Assembly (NCBI GenBank): GCA_002803225.1
Contig: NXFV01001785.1
Span: 1-37,360 of the forward strand
Direction: 5' to 3'
Length of the DNA stretch: 37,360 nucleotides
Source: Gamarada debralockiae
Taxonomy: Eukaryota > Ascomycota > Leotiomycetes > Helotiales > Hyphodiscaceae
A model generated the notes under the pieces. The model had not been told where the DNA came from. It ran no database searches and saw only the letters and a list, made by a program, of their open reading frames with translations. The position numbers and the translations under genes are program-made. Shown one piece after another: positions 11,112-21,955 of this stretch (position 1 is the first letter of the stretch; each line of letters starts with the position of its first letter).

Positions 11112-13565
11112 CTACCTGCGGTCAAAAATCTCTTCCAACTCCGACTTCCTCTCTTTCTTCCGTCTAAACACCGTGCCCTTCCTCCTCACAGTCACAACTT
11201 CCCCATTAGCTCTGGCCCTCTCATCCGCATACCCTCTTCTCCTTTCCTCTCTCCTCTGCTCAATGGTGTCTTGACTCAAATGCCCAAAGCCATTTCGCCT
11301 TTTGAAACACGCCTCCATAACGACATTACAATCCACCAATCGCCGTGGAATAGTCTGCACCACCTGAAATATCTCCATCGGATCATTAACCGCCTTAATC
11401 TCTTGCTCCCCCAACTTAAAGATCGTAAGCGCAATCCTAAACAACGTTTTCGAGCCCTCATAAAAGAAGGAATCCCAGACTCTCAGTGTAGTTTCGATAG
11501 GTAAAGTGCCGATGAAGCAGGACATGAACCAAGCGGTCGTGCAGAGCGTGATGGGAGGTAGGCGCATGGATTTCGAGGGGTCGATCGTGGAGCCGTCGAG
11601 CTCGCCGGCGATTTTCGTCCAGATTGCTGGCATGGATTCTTTGATGCTTGTCATGAGAACGCCGAGGTCGACATTTGCGCCTTCGAGATTCACTTCGTGT
11701 GTTCCAGGGAGATAGACGCGGGTTATTATGTTGAGCATCCAGAAGGATTTCTCTTCATTCATGAATAGGAGTAGGAGGCCAGCGAGGAAGTTTAGGGATT
11801 GGCAGTACCCGATTTTGGGGTTGTAGATGGAAAATGCGTGCAGAACTCGTCGGAGGGATTGTAGGAGGGGGGTCTCGGGTTCAGTAGCGGCTTCGTGGCT
11901 GTCTCGTGCTGAGTCGGGAGTCGGATCGGGCTTGAATTTGATGTTGTCGGGGAATGTGCGGTTGAGATCTCGTTCGATGATTTCGTTGTCTGTTTCGGAT
12001 ACTTCTCCTAGCCCCGCTTGCCTGACCAGCTCATCGTAGACACCAGGTTGCTTTGCGACCATGGAGGGCCCACCAGCGTAATAGAACCATGCTTCGCCGC
12101 GCCAATCTGGAGGTATGCCTTTTCGGATGAAGCGTTTGACCTTTGTTGATTTTGGAGGGAAGCATGTTGGCCGATCGGTTGTCATCCCGTTCTCTTTGAG
12201 AAGTGCGACCCATTTCTTGCGCCGTCGCGCTAGATATTCGGTATAAGGACCATTCCATGCTTCGTACTGAGCTAATGAAACGTGCTGGGTCTTTTTTCGG
12301 AAGCCATACCGGTCTCTAGTCGCATCAAATGGAGCCGTACTTGGTCGGGTGACTGGTCGATTGCTCGGCGGTTTCTGATCGAAGTACTGATCTTGAACAT
12401 GCAATGCACCATCATTGCTACTGGGAGTATCATGTGGGCTCGGGGTATCTAGCCCACTATGTCGAAAGATAGCAGCCGAATCTCGAACGATGGTATTCGA
12501 AGGCGGGGCCAACGTATCATTCATAGCTTCTGACAATCTCGATATTCTCCTCTGTTCTGAACTTGCAGTGGCAGGTCTCGTTCCCTCATTGTCCTCCACC
12601 CCAGAATCTTGAAATCCGTTTTCATACATTCCCAAGAAATCATCCACGCTCATGCCCTCGTCTCTGCCGAACACTGATGTTGCAGAACTGCTTTTCGTCA
12701 AGACACTGCTTCTCTCCGTACCACTTGTACCCAGATAACTCGAATTGGTAGTCAAAGCGGATCTGAAGCTCGCCCTTACTTCCTCACCGTCAAACCCTGT
12801 AGGTCGTTGAATAGGTTCCCATCTATGCGTAGAGTAATTGCTATCCGGCCGACTCACCCCCCTTCCAGGTCTGTATCCCGAGCTGTTCAAATTCCGTTGC
12901 CTCGAATATATCGAATCCGGAGCATGGTAGTCTGGTATCGAGGTCGAAGGCCGTAGAGGTATGGTAGGCAAATTCGTAGTTGATTGAGAGGAAGATGTCG
13001 AAAGGCCTCTGTCACGCGTCTCAGAATGTTGAGTTGGTGTTTGCTCTTCGTCATAAGCTTGAAGGGGGAACGTGGCTGCGGAATGAAGCAGCGGCTTAGG
13101 TGAATCATTTCGTCGTCTCAAGCTAGGTTGGCGAGGTCGGGAGAAGTTCTCTGCGGGAGGATCTGGTGTCTGTCGTCCATCAGACGAATGAGATCTGTAG
13201 TCATTGTTCAGAGCTCGTAGTCTGGAAGCCTCGGATGGTCTCTTGTGCAAGCTCTGTTGGACGTGTGGAGGAGAGGTGAAAGATCGAGGTTGCTCATTCG
13301 GGACGGCGTGGTGGGAGGTATAAGGTCGATGTGGAGGAGAAGTTCGATTCGATAGCGAGGCCTGTCGATTAGGTAGAGGTAGTGGAGGTAGCTGGGGAGC
13401 AGGCGGTGATATGGGAAGCGTCGGGCCAGGTATCTCGTCCGTATGCGGAGTTGGTGATATTCTCGACGGATAGAGACTGAATTTCATACTCCTTTGTCTC
13501 CTGACATGGTTCCCATCCTGTGATTCCGCCATGCCAACCCCATTAACCCCATTTGCCACGTTCAT
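11112..13565 (-). CDS. TBC-domain Rab GTPase-activating protein (Gyp3/Msb3-like)
   Basis: Single-exon gene of 817 residues with ATG at 13565. Roughly the first 400 residues are Ser/Pro/Arg-rich and probably disordered. A conserved block (KTQHVSLAQYEAWNGPYTEYL) leads into the TBC domain, which starts at RKGIPPDWRGEAWFYYAG (about 475). The catalytic arginine finger is in IIERDLNRTF (about 530) and the glutamine finger in YCQSL (about 587), so both GAP residues are present. Later TBC blocks SFWMLNIITRVYLPGTH and LRVWDSFFYEGSKTLFRIAL are clear. The C-terminus is Arg/Glu-rich. Family role: accelerates GTP hydrolysis by Rab proteins in exocytic or endosomal traffic. The similarity is closest, by memory of motif order, to yeast Gyp3/Msb3; the exact Rab substrate is unknown. 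Confidence 0.92.
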   Translation of the reverse strand: MNVANGVNGVGMAESQDGNHVRRQRSMKFSLYPSRISPTPHTDEIPGPTLPISPPAPQLPPLPLPNRQASLSNRTSPPHRPYTSHHAVPNEQPRSFTSPPHVQQSLHKRPSEASRLRALNNDYRSHSSDGRQTPDPPAENFSRPRQPSLRRRNDSPKPLLHSAATFPLQAYDEEQTPTQHSETRDRGLSTSSSQSTTNLPTIPLRPSTSIPDYHAPDSIYSRQRNLNSSGYRPGRGVSRPDSNYSTHRWEPIQRPTGFDGEEVRASFRSALTTNSSYLGTSGTERSSVLTKSSSATSVFGRDEGMSVDDFLGMYENGFQDSGVEDNEGTRPATASSEQRRISRLSEAMNDTLAPPSNTIVRDSAAIFRHSGLDTPSPHDTPSSNDGALHVQDQYFDQKPPSNRPVTRPSTAPFDATRDRYGFRKKTQHVSLAQYEAWNGPYTEYLARRRKKWVALLKENGMTTDRPTCFPPKSTKVKRFIRKGIPPDWRGEAWFYYAGGPSMVAKQPGVYDELVRQAGLGEVSETDNEIIERDLNRTFPDNIKFKPDPTPDSARDSHEAATEPETPLLQSLRRVLHAFSIYNPKIGYCQSLNFLAGLLLLFMNEEKSFWMLNIITRVYLPGTHEVNLEGANVDLGVLMTSIKESMPAIWTKIAGELDGSTIDPSKSMRLPPITLCTTAWFMSCFIGTLPIETTLRVWDSFFYEGSKTLFRIALTIFKLGEQEIKAVNDPMEIFQVVQTIPRRLVDCNVVMEACFKRRNGFGHLSQDTIEQRREERRRGYADERARANGEVVTVRRKGTVFRRKKERKSELEEIFDRR

Positions 13566-14500
13566 TTTCCCTCCTCAGCTCCTCAACAAACAAACCACCA
13601 CTCCAGGTCTGAGACCCGGCACCTGGATTGGCGTACCCTTGTCTTCTGTTCGCTTTACATGTAGACCTTCAACTTGTGCCGAAACCCGCGTCTTTTCTCG
13701 ATCTTGATGGACAGTCAGCTTCACACAGCTCCCAGATTTTCCTTGGGGTGATCAGATTGTCAATTGGTGTATTGGAAGGTTGTTTGAGATGTTTTGGGTG
13801 GATTTCGGATGTTTCGTGATTGGGGGTGGTCAAAGCTGAAGCTTGGGAATGAGACAATCTTAAAAACCTTTCCTTGAGCTGTCATTTACCCAGGAAGATC
13901 CTGTCGGAGAATAAACAAGCCGTAATACAGATATACAGATCCTATCTCCACATTCAGTTTCGTTACATATTATTTTGATATTGAACAGAGAGGGAACTAT
14001 TGGAGAACTGCTGGACTGGTTAGTGAAGTTTGTTCTTCTTGGGCTGGACGTAGTTTCGGCAACCTGCATCACGCTTCTGGATAAAGTCGCGTTTTAGGGA
14101 GGGATCTTCATCTGTGACGCGATCTGTGGAAGCTAGATGAAGGAGCAGGGTTACTGTACAAGGCCATGGGACGGCTTACTGGGTTGGGGCTCTCATCACG
14201 AATCCATTGATTTCTTGGGGAAAAGCTTCGATAAAGTTAAGCTGACTGGAGATGGATCTAGTGACTGGGAAATTGAACTGACATCACATGATGATACAGC
14301 AGGAAGAAACCTTGTCTTCATCGATGCATCGAAGACCAACCTTCTGAAGCATTGGATGATTATTTCTATACCTTTCCCGTAACTCTCCTGTAACGCCTCA
14401 ATGTGATACTTTCATGATCCCCGTGTCTCCAGCCTCACCTCGCTCGTAATGCCCATCCACATGCACAATCCCAATCTCCTGTCAAACTTTCCTCACATGC
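13566..14500. other. Intergenic region between TBC and E2 genes
   Basis: Contains the TBC promoter and the E2 3' UTR. An 81-codon plus-strand frame at 14137-14382 has no recognisable motif and no splice context, so it is not called. Nothing else was recognised. Confidence 0.5.
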
Positions 14501-15082
14501 TTATTTGCCAGTAGCATACTGCTTTGTGTACTTCTTGGCTTCCTGATTGAACTCCTTCCTATCACTCTTAAACTTCTCCGCAATAGCAGCCTCCAACGCA
14601 TCATCCGGGACGGGCTCAGCCAGCAACTGCTGGGTGGCAGTCAGGACACTCATGATCTTGCTAGACGGCTTCCATGCATCTGCCTTCAGGATGCCGATGC
14701 ACATGCTGCCTTGGTCGTCGAAGGTAATGTTGGGGTGGTAGATTCGGGTCTTGAAGTTTATGACGGGGGGCTTGAAGGGGTATTCGGTGGGGAGGACGAG
14801 GAGGAGCTTGAATTTGCCGCCCTGGGCAAGGAAAGATATTAGAGAGCATTCACAAAGAGGTTGGAAGGGTACTTACAGCATAGGGAGAGCCTTCGGGACC
14901 GTCCATCACAATGTTCCAGTTGTGCACATTCGACTCGTCCACAAGGCTGACCTTGATGCCTGCTGGCGGGTTGCTCGTCACTTCCGCAAGTTCCTGCAAA
15001 CCTGTCAGTTTGCTTAAACAGCCCCACAAATGCAAAAACAGTGCTGAAATACCTTGGTGATTCTCTTCTGCGAAGAAGCCAT
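14501..15082 (-). CDS. E2 ubiquitin-conjugating enzyme
   Basis: Three exons: 15082-15053, 14993-14877, 14821-14501; 155 residues. The UBC fold is complete: N-terminal MASSQKRITKELAEV, PTEYPFKPP (60-68), HPN at 78-80, and the catalytic cysteine at position 90 in GSMCIGIL, followed by WKPSSKI and a helical C-terminus. The length is typical of a class I E2 without extensions. The family accepts ubiquitin from E1 on the cysteine and passes it to substrates with E3 ligases. It resembles the Ubc4/5 group in length and layout, but the active-site segment differs (KADAWKPS instead of the usual DQWSP), so I give no gene symbol. The first exon is only 30 nt. Confidence 0.93.
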
Positions 15083-15688
15083 CGTCAAATGTGACCTTGT
15101 CGGCGGGGTTGTTAGTGAAAGAAGTGGGAGACGAGCTGTTGATGCTCGATAAAAAGGTTCGTAAATTGTATGATGTGAAGTCGTAGGCCGTTGAAAATGA
15201 ATGAACGATTGAATGCCCTCTTAAGTATTTCGATCAATATTGGTTTATTCAAATGATTTGAGGAAACAGCTCAACTCACGTCACAGGAGTTGGAGAATGA
15301 TCCTTACCCCCGCAGCACGCTAAGGGTAAACGAGGCTGAGGGTGATGATATATGTGAACAATATTTGGAATCACAAAGGATGATCGTTGAAAGTATTTGA
15401 ATGATCTGTTCTTTGTAGAAGGGACTGAAGCCCAGAAAATGTGGTGATGACCTTGTAGAGAAAAGAGCTGTTTGGAAAGGTATCAGCTTCCCACTCAGCT
15501 CAGGCTGCCGGTGAGGCTTGCATGTTTTTGGTCGCCTTATTTTTGATTGAGGATCGCAAAATATGCCTGCCAAACTGTATCCAAACCTCTCAGCCAGCTG
15601 TATTCCACGCATAGACTTTTCCTCTATCATACAAGGCCGGGTATCCATCCCAAACGCCATCTCAAATGCTCCACTTTCCTTCCACTGG
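15083..15688. other. Intergenic region between E2 and SEC11 genes
   Basis: About 600 bp: the E2 promoter and the SEC11 3' UTR. Frames here are short and show no motif. Confidence 0.5.
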
Positions 15689-16299
15689 CTATTCTCGTTG
15701 TAAAACCACCACCAACCCCATTATCCCCAGCATCACCGTCTTCAACCAGGGATGCTCACTCAGAAGAATCGTCACGTATCCCACGAACGGTATGTATGCC
15801 ACTACGCTTCCAATAATGTCCTTACGCTCGATATAATCTTGTCCCTTGGCATATAACTCCGTGTCGTCTGCAACGTTGTTGTCCCCCTTTGTCAATAACT
15901 TGGCCTTGTCCCTGTATCCCCAGCATTAGCAACACTCTTGTAGAAATGAGAATGTTTTAGACAGTTTGAAAAACTGGCCAAATCCGCAGAACCCCAAACT
16001 CACCCAGTACCAAACTTCCTGACCAGCCTATGCACAATCGGGATATCCTTCCCCTTAACATTATACACCACAATCTCCCCAACCTTGGTCTCCTCCAACA
16101 GATTCCTATTCCAGAGAAACAGTAGGTCGCCTCGTTGGAATGCGGGTTCCATAGAACCGGAAAGCACGACGACGATGGGAGATGGTGAATCGGCGATTAC
16201 GGAGAGACCTTTCCACATCATGAATGCTGTGGAGAGGATGAGCGCAAAATTGAGGACTTGGGCGGCTGCTTGCCGGGGATTTTGGAGGAAGGAGAACAT
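15689..16299 (-). CDS. SEC11: Signal peptidase complex catalytic subunit Sec11
   Basis: Two exons, 16299-16004 and 15911-15689, make 172 residues, the usual Sec11 length. The start [20 protein letters not shown] was chosen over an upstream in-frame extension because Sec11 proteins begin this way. A signal-anchor helix spans about 14-35. The catalytic serine is Ser49 in SGSMEP, the catalytic histidine is His90 in PIVHRLV, and the acidic DNN(x)ADD block follows at 109-115. The C-terminus [23 protein letters not shown] matches the family membrane-associated tail. It cleaves signal peptides in the ER membrane as part of the signal peptidase complex. The exon join rebuilds [14 protein letters not shown] in phase. 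Confidence 0.96.
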
Positions 16300-17422
16300 G
16301 GTTGTTGACTTGGGGCAGCTCCTTGGGAGAGGAAGGAGAGTTGTGGTCGTGGATTGGAGAGCGTTTGGGGTATTTTGTGAGAATCCAGAAAGATGGGTTA
16401 GCAGACTGGAATAGATCGCGAAAGGAAATGGCAGCCTGTAAGCAATGAAGTTTGGTCTGGCGAACAGGTGTACTTTCTTTCGTGATGGAGTTGTGGACAC
16501 TTTGGAGATGGGAAATAATTATGCTTAATTGTGGAAGGTGGCCCAAGCTTCATTTATGCATGCTGGCGATGCATTGGCCTTGGAGACCTCATCTCAACAA
16601 CGTCAATCAGCCTGGCTATTCCTTGATATCCTGATACCCAGGAATATCCGTAGTAATTTCAGGGCTCAACTCGCGATACTGATAAAAGCCTTAGCTTATT
16701 TAACACGAGTAGGTGGGGGGAACCTGACGCATGTTGCGACGAAGAGGACAGGACCTCACAGCCCGCTCTATCGACCTGCGAAATGATTTCTCAAATTATC
16801 CTCGTTGCTACTTCTTTCTCTTTTTAATTCGGCTCTCCTTCTTCAAACTGTGATTACCAGATTCGGGGTTGCTAGGGATACATTGTGCTAGGTCGACACC
16901 AACTGAGGAAGGAACAAATCCTCTCATTCTTGCCATAGAAAACTAAGTCTTTGTTTAATTCCCTTGGTCTTCTTTCCCTTTCCTGTCTTCATCTCCTTCC
17001 ATCCTTCTTCAATTCCACTGATTCATGAACAACTGTTTCTCCCCTCCACACTCTCATAATCACGTACCCTCCCCGTACTTCCCAATAGCCGTTGCACTCG
17101 ACAAGGAGAATTCGGATACTCCGCTCCCAGAAATTACCGGTCTGGTACCTTGGAATCTATCTAAGCCTTCACTTCGTGTTGCCCAGGACTCGCGCAGTCA
17201 CCTCCGCGTGGCATCTCGCCCAACAGACACTTCCAACCCGGGTACCAAGCAACCGTTCCAGAACATACATCTGATTTCGTCCGCAAGGACTCGTACTGGA
17301 TCAGTCTTCCGCCTACCACCCTCTCTGGTGTCCGACAGAAAGTTGATAGAACCTTCGTCGACTACAGGTCCGAGCACAAGAAATTGAAACACGTCGCTTT
17401 CCAGGAACGGCTTCCTTTCACA
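16300..17422. promoter_or_regulatory. Divergent intergenic region between SEC11 (minus) and the FAR-17a-like gene (plus)
   Basis: About 1.1 kb separates the two divergent start codons, so both promoters lie here. A pyrimidine-rich stretch at roughly 16965-17035 is typical of a fungal core promoter or 5' UTR. Open frames in this stretch lack motifs. No specific factor site is claimed. Confidence 0.45.
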
Positions 17423-18542
17423 ATGTCTTCCTCCACGGCTCTTCTTCTCAAGGATGCCAAGAAGGAGGATGAGCACGTAAGTCTTCGCATCCCTGCTTAG
17501 TCTGTGTTTCTGCTGACTCTCATTAGCCCATCTTCCTTCGCGTCTGCCACTCTCCATGGGCGGCCATCGGCCAGAAGGCTTTGGTTACCCTTCGTGGTCT
17601 TACGGCCGCCTACCTTCTCGTCAGTTTCCTCATGATCATTCAGTACGACCTCCAATTCGACAAGCATGGCTGGTGGACTGCTTTCGAATTCTCCAACATA
17701 GTCTACTTCCTTCAGATGATCTACGCCTGGATTGCATTCGTATGTTCTCATTCTTGATTCAAAGAGCGTCTCGCACTTACGTTCTCCGCAGATGCGGACC
17801 TTCATACACCTTCATTACCCTCATCACGGCAGCCAAATTCAGACAAATTCTACTCGGTTCCAGAAGATCTTATCCCCACCCCTTCAGAACCCCACAACCA
17901 AGAACCGTACATTCTTCAGTATCTTCTATACTGCTGGCGTTACATACCTACATGTCGTCACTTTCATCCACTGGGCTATCTTGGCTCCAAAGCAGAGACA
18001 ACAATTCTAGGTTTGTCCGCACAAGATTTCCACAAGGCGATTTGCTAACTTTGCCCACTGTTGACGAGACCTTCTCTAAGGGCTGGTACACCGAATTCTT
18101 CGTTCTCAACAAGTTTGCTGTCAACTCTGCTATTGCCTTGATTGAGGTCTTCATCTATTGCAGCATCAAACGTCAAGATGTAAGTGCCTCACACCATTAC
18201 CTTTGCGACTTACTGACAAGTCATCAGCCACTTACCGCCCATGTCTTCGGACTCTCGGTCATTTCTCTCTGTTACATCGGCTGGGCTTTCGTCGGCTATG
18301 TCATCACTGACAAGTACGAATACTTCTTCCTCAACCATGACAAGGCTGGTTGGGAGTATGTTGGCATCGTTATTGCCGGCTCTCTTGTCTTGACCAACAC
18401 CTGTAAGTCCTCCAAATCTGTCGGACTCTTAATCCAGCTGACTAAGGTAGGGCTCGCATTTGTTTACGGTCTTGCCGGCATCCGTGAGAAGCTCATCAAG
18501 AGAGGCGAGGACAAGAAGGCTGGCTACACCAGACTTCCATAG
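17423..18542 (+). CDS. Multi-pass membrane protein, FAR-17a/AIG1-like, with an in-frame TAG at the end of exon 3
   Basis: Exons read as 17423-17476, 17527-17739, 17792-18010, 18069-18179, 18228-18402, 18451-18542; about 287 codons. The predicted protein starts MSSSTALLLKDAKKEDEH and has about six hydrophobic segments, including LTAAYLLVSFLMIIQYDL, FEFSNIVYFLQMIYAWIAF, FFSIFYTAGVTYLHVVTFIHWAIL, FFVLNKFAVNSAIALIEVFI and HVFGLSVISLCYIGWAFVGYVI. The C-terminus is EKLIKRGEDKKAGYTRLP. This layout fits the FAR-17a/AIG1-like family as I remember it, so the family call is moderate. The last codon of exon 3 (18008-18010) is TAG, directly before donor GTTTGT; the following intron has a perfect TGCTAAC branch and joins in phase 0. 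Either the gene is broken here or the exon model is incomplete. Confidence 0.6.
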
Positions 18543-19485
18543 GAGGTGGCAAACGGACATCATGCCGTCACCGGTGACAAGTTATTGGGTGGCATGAGTT
18601 TATTGGAAGGAGGGACATATACATTGACCGTGTTACATTACTAGATTAGACCTTTCGTTTCGGTTGGGATTGACTTTCTTTTGTTTCATTACCGTGGTCA
18701 CGCTGGTCAGGGAACAGTTTTAGAAGTGGGAGATGGTAGCTTTGTATCGTTAATTCGTTCGCAAGCTTTCAAGCTTGCCGTTGCTCTTCAGTAGCATTGA
18801 GTCCTAATCCAAGAACTTCTCAGTCCTTGCTTTCAATATCGCCAACTATCGAGACCGCCATCTTCCTGGAATGTCAAAGATTCTCATAGATACTTTCGAT
18901 ACCCAATGGATAGAAGTTCTTCCAATCCCATCGTCGTACAGGGATGTGGGGTGAGCCGCTTAACATCCCCTGATTCGGTTCGCTTGTTGCTCCGCCCCCT
19001 TGCCGCCTGGGGCCAACATCGACATTCGCTTTCGCAGGCATCAACTCTGACGCATCGCTGCAGGACAACTGGACGAATAGCAACAATGAAGCACAACTTC
19101 TCAGGATGAGGCGCCCACCTCGGCTCTCGAATAGGAATGGCTCGAGTACTCAATTCGTCGGGCCGTCTATCACGTGCCTCTTTTGGTTCGCCAAGGCGAC
19201 CACGCATAGGTGACTGGGTATAATATGCGTCGCATCTCTCTTTCGCGCGTCTCTCCCCTTCTTTCTTCCTCACCACACCATTCGGGCTGCAAATAATACA
19301 AGAATCTCCAGACTTTCATTAAGGATTTCTCGAGATCTCTTCCAGGGCCCTGTCAATCTTTTTGTGCGTCAATTCTTCCAATCAATCCTTTTCCCCCAAC
19401 ACTCTTTTCGTCATTCGCTCAATCAGGAACACACCCCACCATCCCTACACCACCGCGCATCAACTATCAAGATACCACCGCAGCC
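18543..19485. other. Intergenic region between the FAR-17a-like and BTB genes
   Basis: Contains the 3' UTR of the upstream gene and the promoter and long leader of the BTB gene. The leader is pyrimidine-rich from about 19340 to 19470. Minus-strand frames at 18874-19276 lack family motifs and are not called. Confidence 0.5.
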
Positions 19486-20504
19486 ATGTTCAAGCGCTCA
19501 TTCAGATCGAACGATCGCGTTGACAAGGTTGTCAAGTTGAAGAAGTCATATAGGGATCCCGCGAAGTTGTCGAAATTGCAGAAGTCGTTTGATCAGAGTC
19601 CGCCTGTTGGAGGGTATGTCGCTGGTGCCTGGTGCATTGGAGATAGGAAAAGGGAAGCTGATAGATGTGCGAATAGGAATCTGACCTCGCCGATCGTCAC
19701 CTTCACGGTTGGTAAGGAAGGACGGCTTTTTGCAGCGCACGAGGATGTCTTGAGCTTGTCGCCGTTCTTCGCTGCGGCTTGCAGAGGGCAGTTCCTCGAG
19801 GCGCAGAGTAAGAGGATTGATCTTCCCGATGAGGAACCTGAGATCTTCTCATGTGTTCTCGAGTACCTTTACGTGAGTATCTCCTTTACGCCTGGCAGCC
19901 TTGTTTTGCGCCGGAACATCTCCTGACGTTTCTTTCATCTGCAGAAGGGCGACTACTACCCCCGCTTGATGCACAACAAGCGCCGAAGCACTTGGGAACT
20001 CGAGGATGCAGTGAGCTCCCCCAACCCCGAAAACACAGGTGGTCGCGGATCCGTCGAGGCTACATGTTTCATCTCCAGCGTGGGAGAACACCTTTTGAAG
20101 GACACGGTCATATACTGTGCGGCAGAGAAGTACGGACTTGAGGAGCTCAAGCGCCTAGCTCTTCGGAAGCAGGGTCTGCAGAGTGGAATCGAGGTCGCTA
20201 CGATTCTGCGCAGTGCGCGGTATGCGTATGACAACACGCCGGACACGGACTCGAGGCTCCGCGCTCATTACTTGGCCTTGATTATTAGATGTCGCAAGAC
20301 ATTTAAGAGGAGCGGAACCATGCAGACGGAAATGGAGAGTGGAGGGAAACTTTTCTTTGATCTGTTCGTGGCGCTGTGTAATCATGTAGATGATATTGTG
20401 GAGATGGGGTACGTATTTCTCCTCTTTCCCCACTCCCCGACATTCAACCTTAGACTAACCTGTTCGATCGTGACAGGAATTCCAAATCTCCCAAGACCAT
20501 CTAA
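19486..20504 (+). CDS. BTB/POZ-domain protein, fungal-specific
   Basis: Four exons: 19486-19613, 19677-19872, 19945-20408, 20477-20504; 271 residues. A basic N-terminus (MFKRSFRSNDRVDKVVKLKK) precedes the BTB fold: SPIVTFTVGKEGRLFAAHEDVL, then SPFFAAACRGQFLEAQSKRIDLPDEEPEIFSCVLEYLY. The second half (YCAAEKYGLEELKRLALRKQ and the helical region after it) is the usual continuation in fungal BTB proteins. Intron 1 (19614-19676) is 63 nt and leaves the frame open; splicing it brings the VGGNLTSPIVTFTVG start of the fold together. The last exon is short, encoding NSKSPKTI. BTB domains mediate dimerisation or cullin-3 binding; the partner is unknown. Confidence 0.88.
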
Positions 20505-21955
20505 CCAACACGATTGCACACCTCACCTCAGATACCCAGCTCGGAGTTTTCATTGTTGTTCGAGGATATCATGTCTATCTCTCTCCATCAGATTGGAACC
20601 ACATGGAGAGTCTCATCTCCCCTTCACCCGAGGTTTGGCCGCCTTTCCGATGAACACAGCGAGGTTTACATTTCCTCCACTCTTTCTAATACCCCCTGCT
20701 TTGTCGTTATGGAATTACGGAAGGAAATGTGCGTTTGCTTTTTAGTTGTTTGAGTTTCCTTCCCTTCCTTTCCCTTCTTGAGGATGGGAGGATTGGGACA
20801 AAAGGACTCACCCCACTTGGTCAACCACCACCACTTTCTCCTTTTCGTTGGGATGCATGGGAATGCTGTAGCTATGGTTGATGTGCGCATGATCTTGATG
20901 ATTATGTACACCAGGATCCCTAGTGGATTGCTGGGCCTGGCCCTCGTCAGGGCGATTTAATGAGAGATTTCGGCCACCTCAAACTTCTCTCCTTTGCTGA
21001 TAACGTGATAGCAGGTAAGTTGGACCTTGATACTGGTTTCGATCTACAAGCACACTCTGTCTGGCTCCCTCTTCGAGCATTGATGAAAGTTGCACACCTT
21101 TGCTGCTCACTGGAGTGCAACATGCCAACTCGGCCCTAATTTTAGTTTTAAGAAATCGTACAAGTGAAATTGAGACGGAAACAGGACTGAAGTCAAGCCT
21201 CACCACCATCCTCAAAATTGTCTCTCCACCACAGCCTCCTCCACATTCCAGATCTACCTGCCAAGCCGTTTTGCGCCTCACCCCACGTCCTGGAGCTGTG
21301 GCTGGTTTGGTACTACAAATTCCTCACTGCTGTCGCTACTCGTCTCATTCTTGCGAAGTTATAAATGGGTATCTCCGAAAGTATGCATGTGGCTTGAGAA
21401 GCAAACGGATATTGTCAAGCGACGAATCATATCCCCGCATCTTTCGGTTTTATGGCGTCGCTCAGCCTCGGTCACTGTACTTTAATATATCTATTCTACC
21501 CTATCACAGTTCACTTCATGGTAACATAGAACGGGAAGTACAATATTTCGCAGCTTCGATTGGTCCCTTTAAAGAGGGCTAAAAGAAGCTTATTACAATT
21601 TGCTACCCTAGGCTGTGGCTTCAACAAGCTTCTTACGGTGACACAAGAACGGTCCAACCACACTTTCAGATGAGGGCGTGAGAAGCTTGTTCGCATATGT
21701 GCTTTGAGATTGCGCGACTTGTTGGTGCGATGCAAGTGCCTTAAGCTGGAGTCGTGGCGCCAGATAGGGGTACTGCGGCCGGGGGGGTGCATGATGCTGA
21801 GCCATGTGCGGGCTTTTTGCATTTCCTACCTTGAGAGAGGGGGATTGCATATATCAAGCCACATCGCAACGTACCCGTCCTTTTTTTCCCATTGCATTTC
21901 CCGTAACCTTCACATCTCTTTCTGTCGCTCCATCTTGACGTCCACTCGGCGCACA
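20505..21955. other. Intergenic region between the BTB and surface-protein genes
   Basis: About 1.45 kb without a recognisable gene. A 160-codon frame at 21100-21582 has no domain-like features and poor codon character. An 11-bp inverted repeat pairs 21623-21633 (AACAAGCTTCT) with 21681-21691 (AGAAGCTTGTT). The last part (about 21870-21955) is pyrimidine-rich and is probably the leader of the next gene. Confidence 0.5.

Noticed and set aside
16000..16500. N-terminally extended Sec11 starting about 67 codons upstream
   Set aside because: Sec11 proteins start directly before the first membrane helix; the start at 16299 gives the standard 172-residue length.
21100..21582. Plus-strand open frame of 160 codons between the BTB and surface-protein genes
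   Set aside because: No signal peptide, domain or conserved motif, no convincing splice context, and the composition does not look like the neighbouring genes.
21623..21691. 11-bp inverted repeat with AAGCTT cores as a mobile-element end
   Set aside because: The arms are short and only 47 bp apart, with no transposase or target duplication; the core is self-palindromic, so chance is likely.
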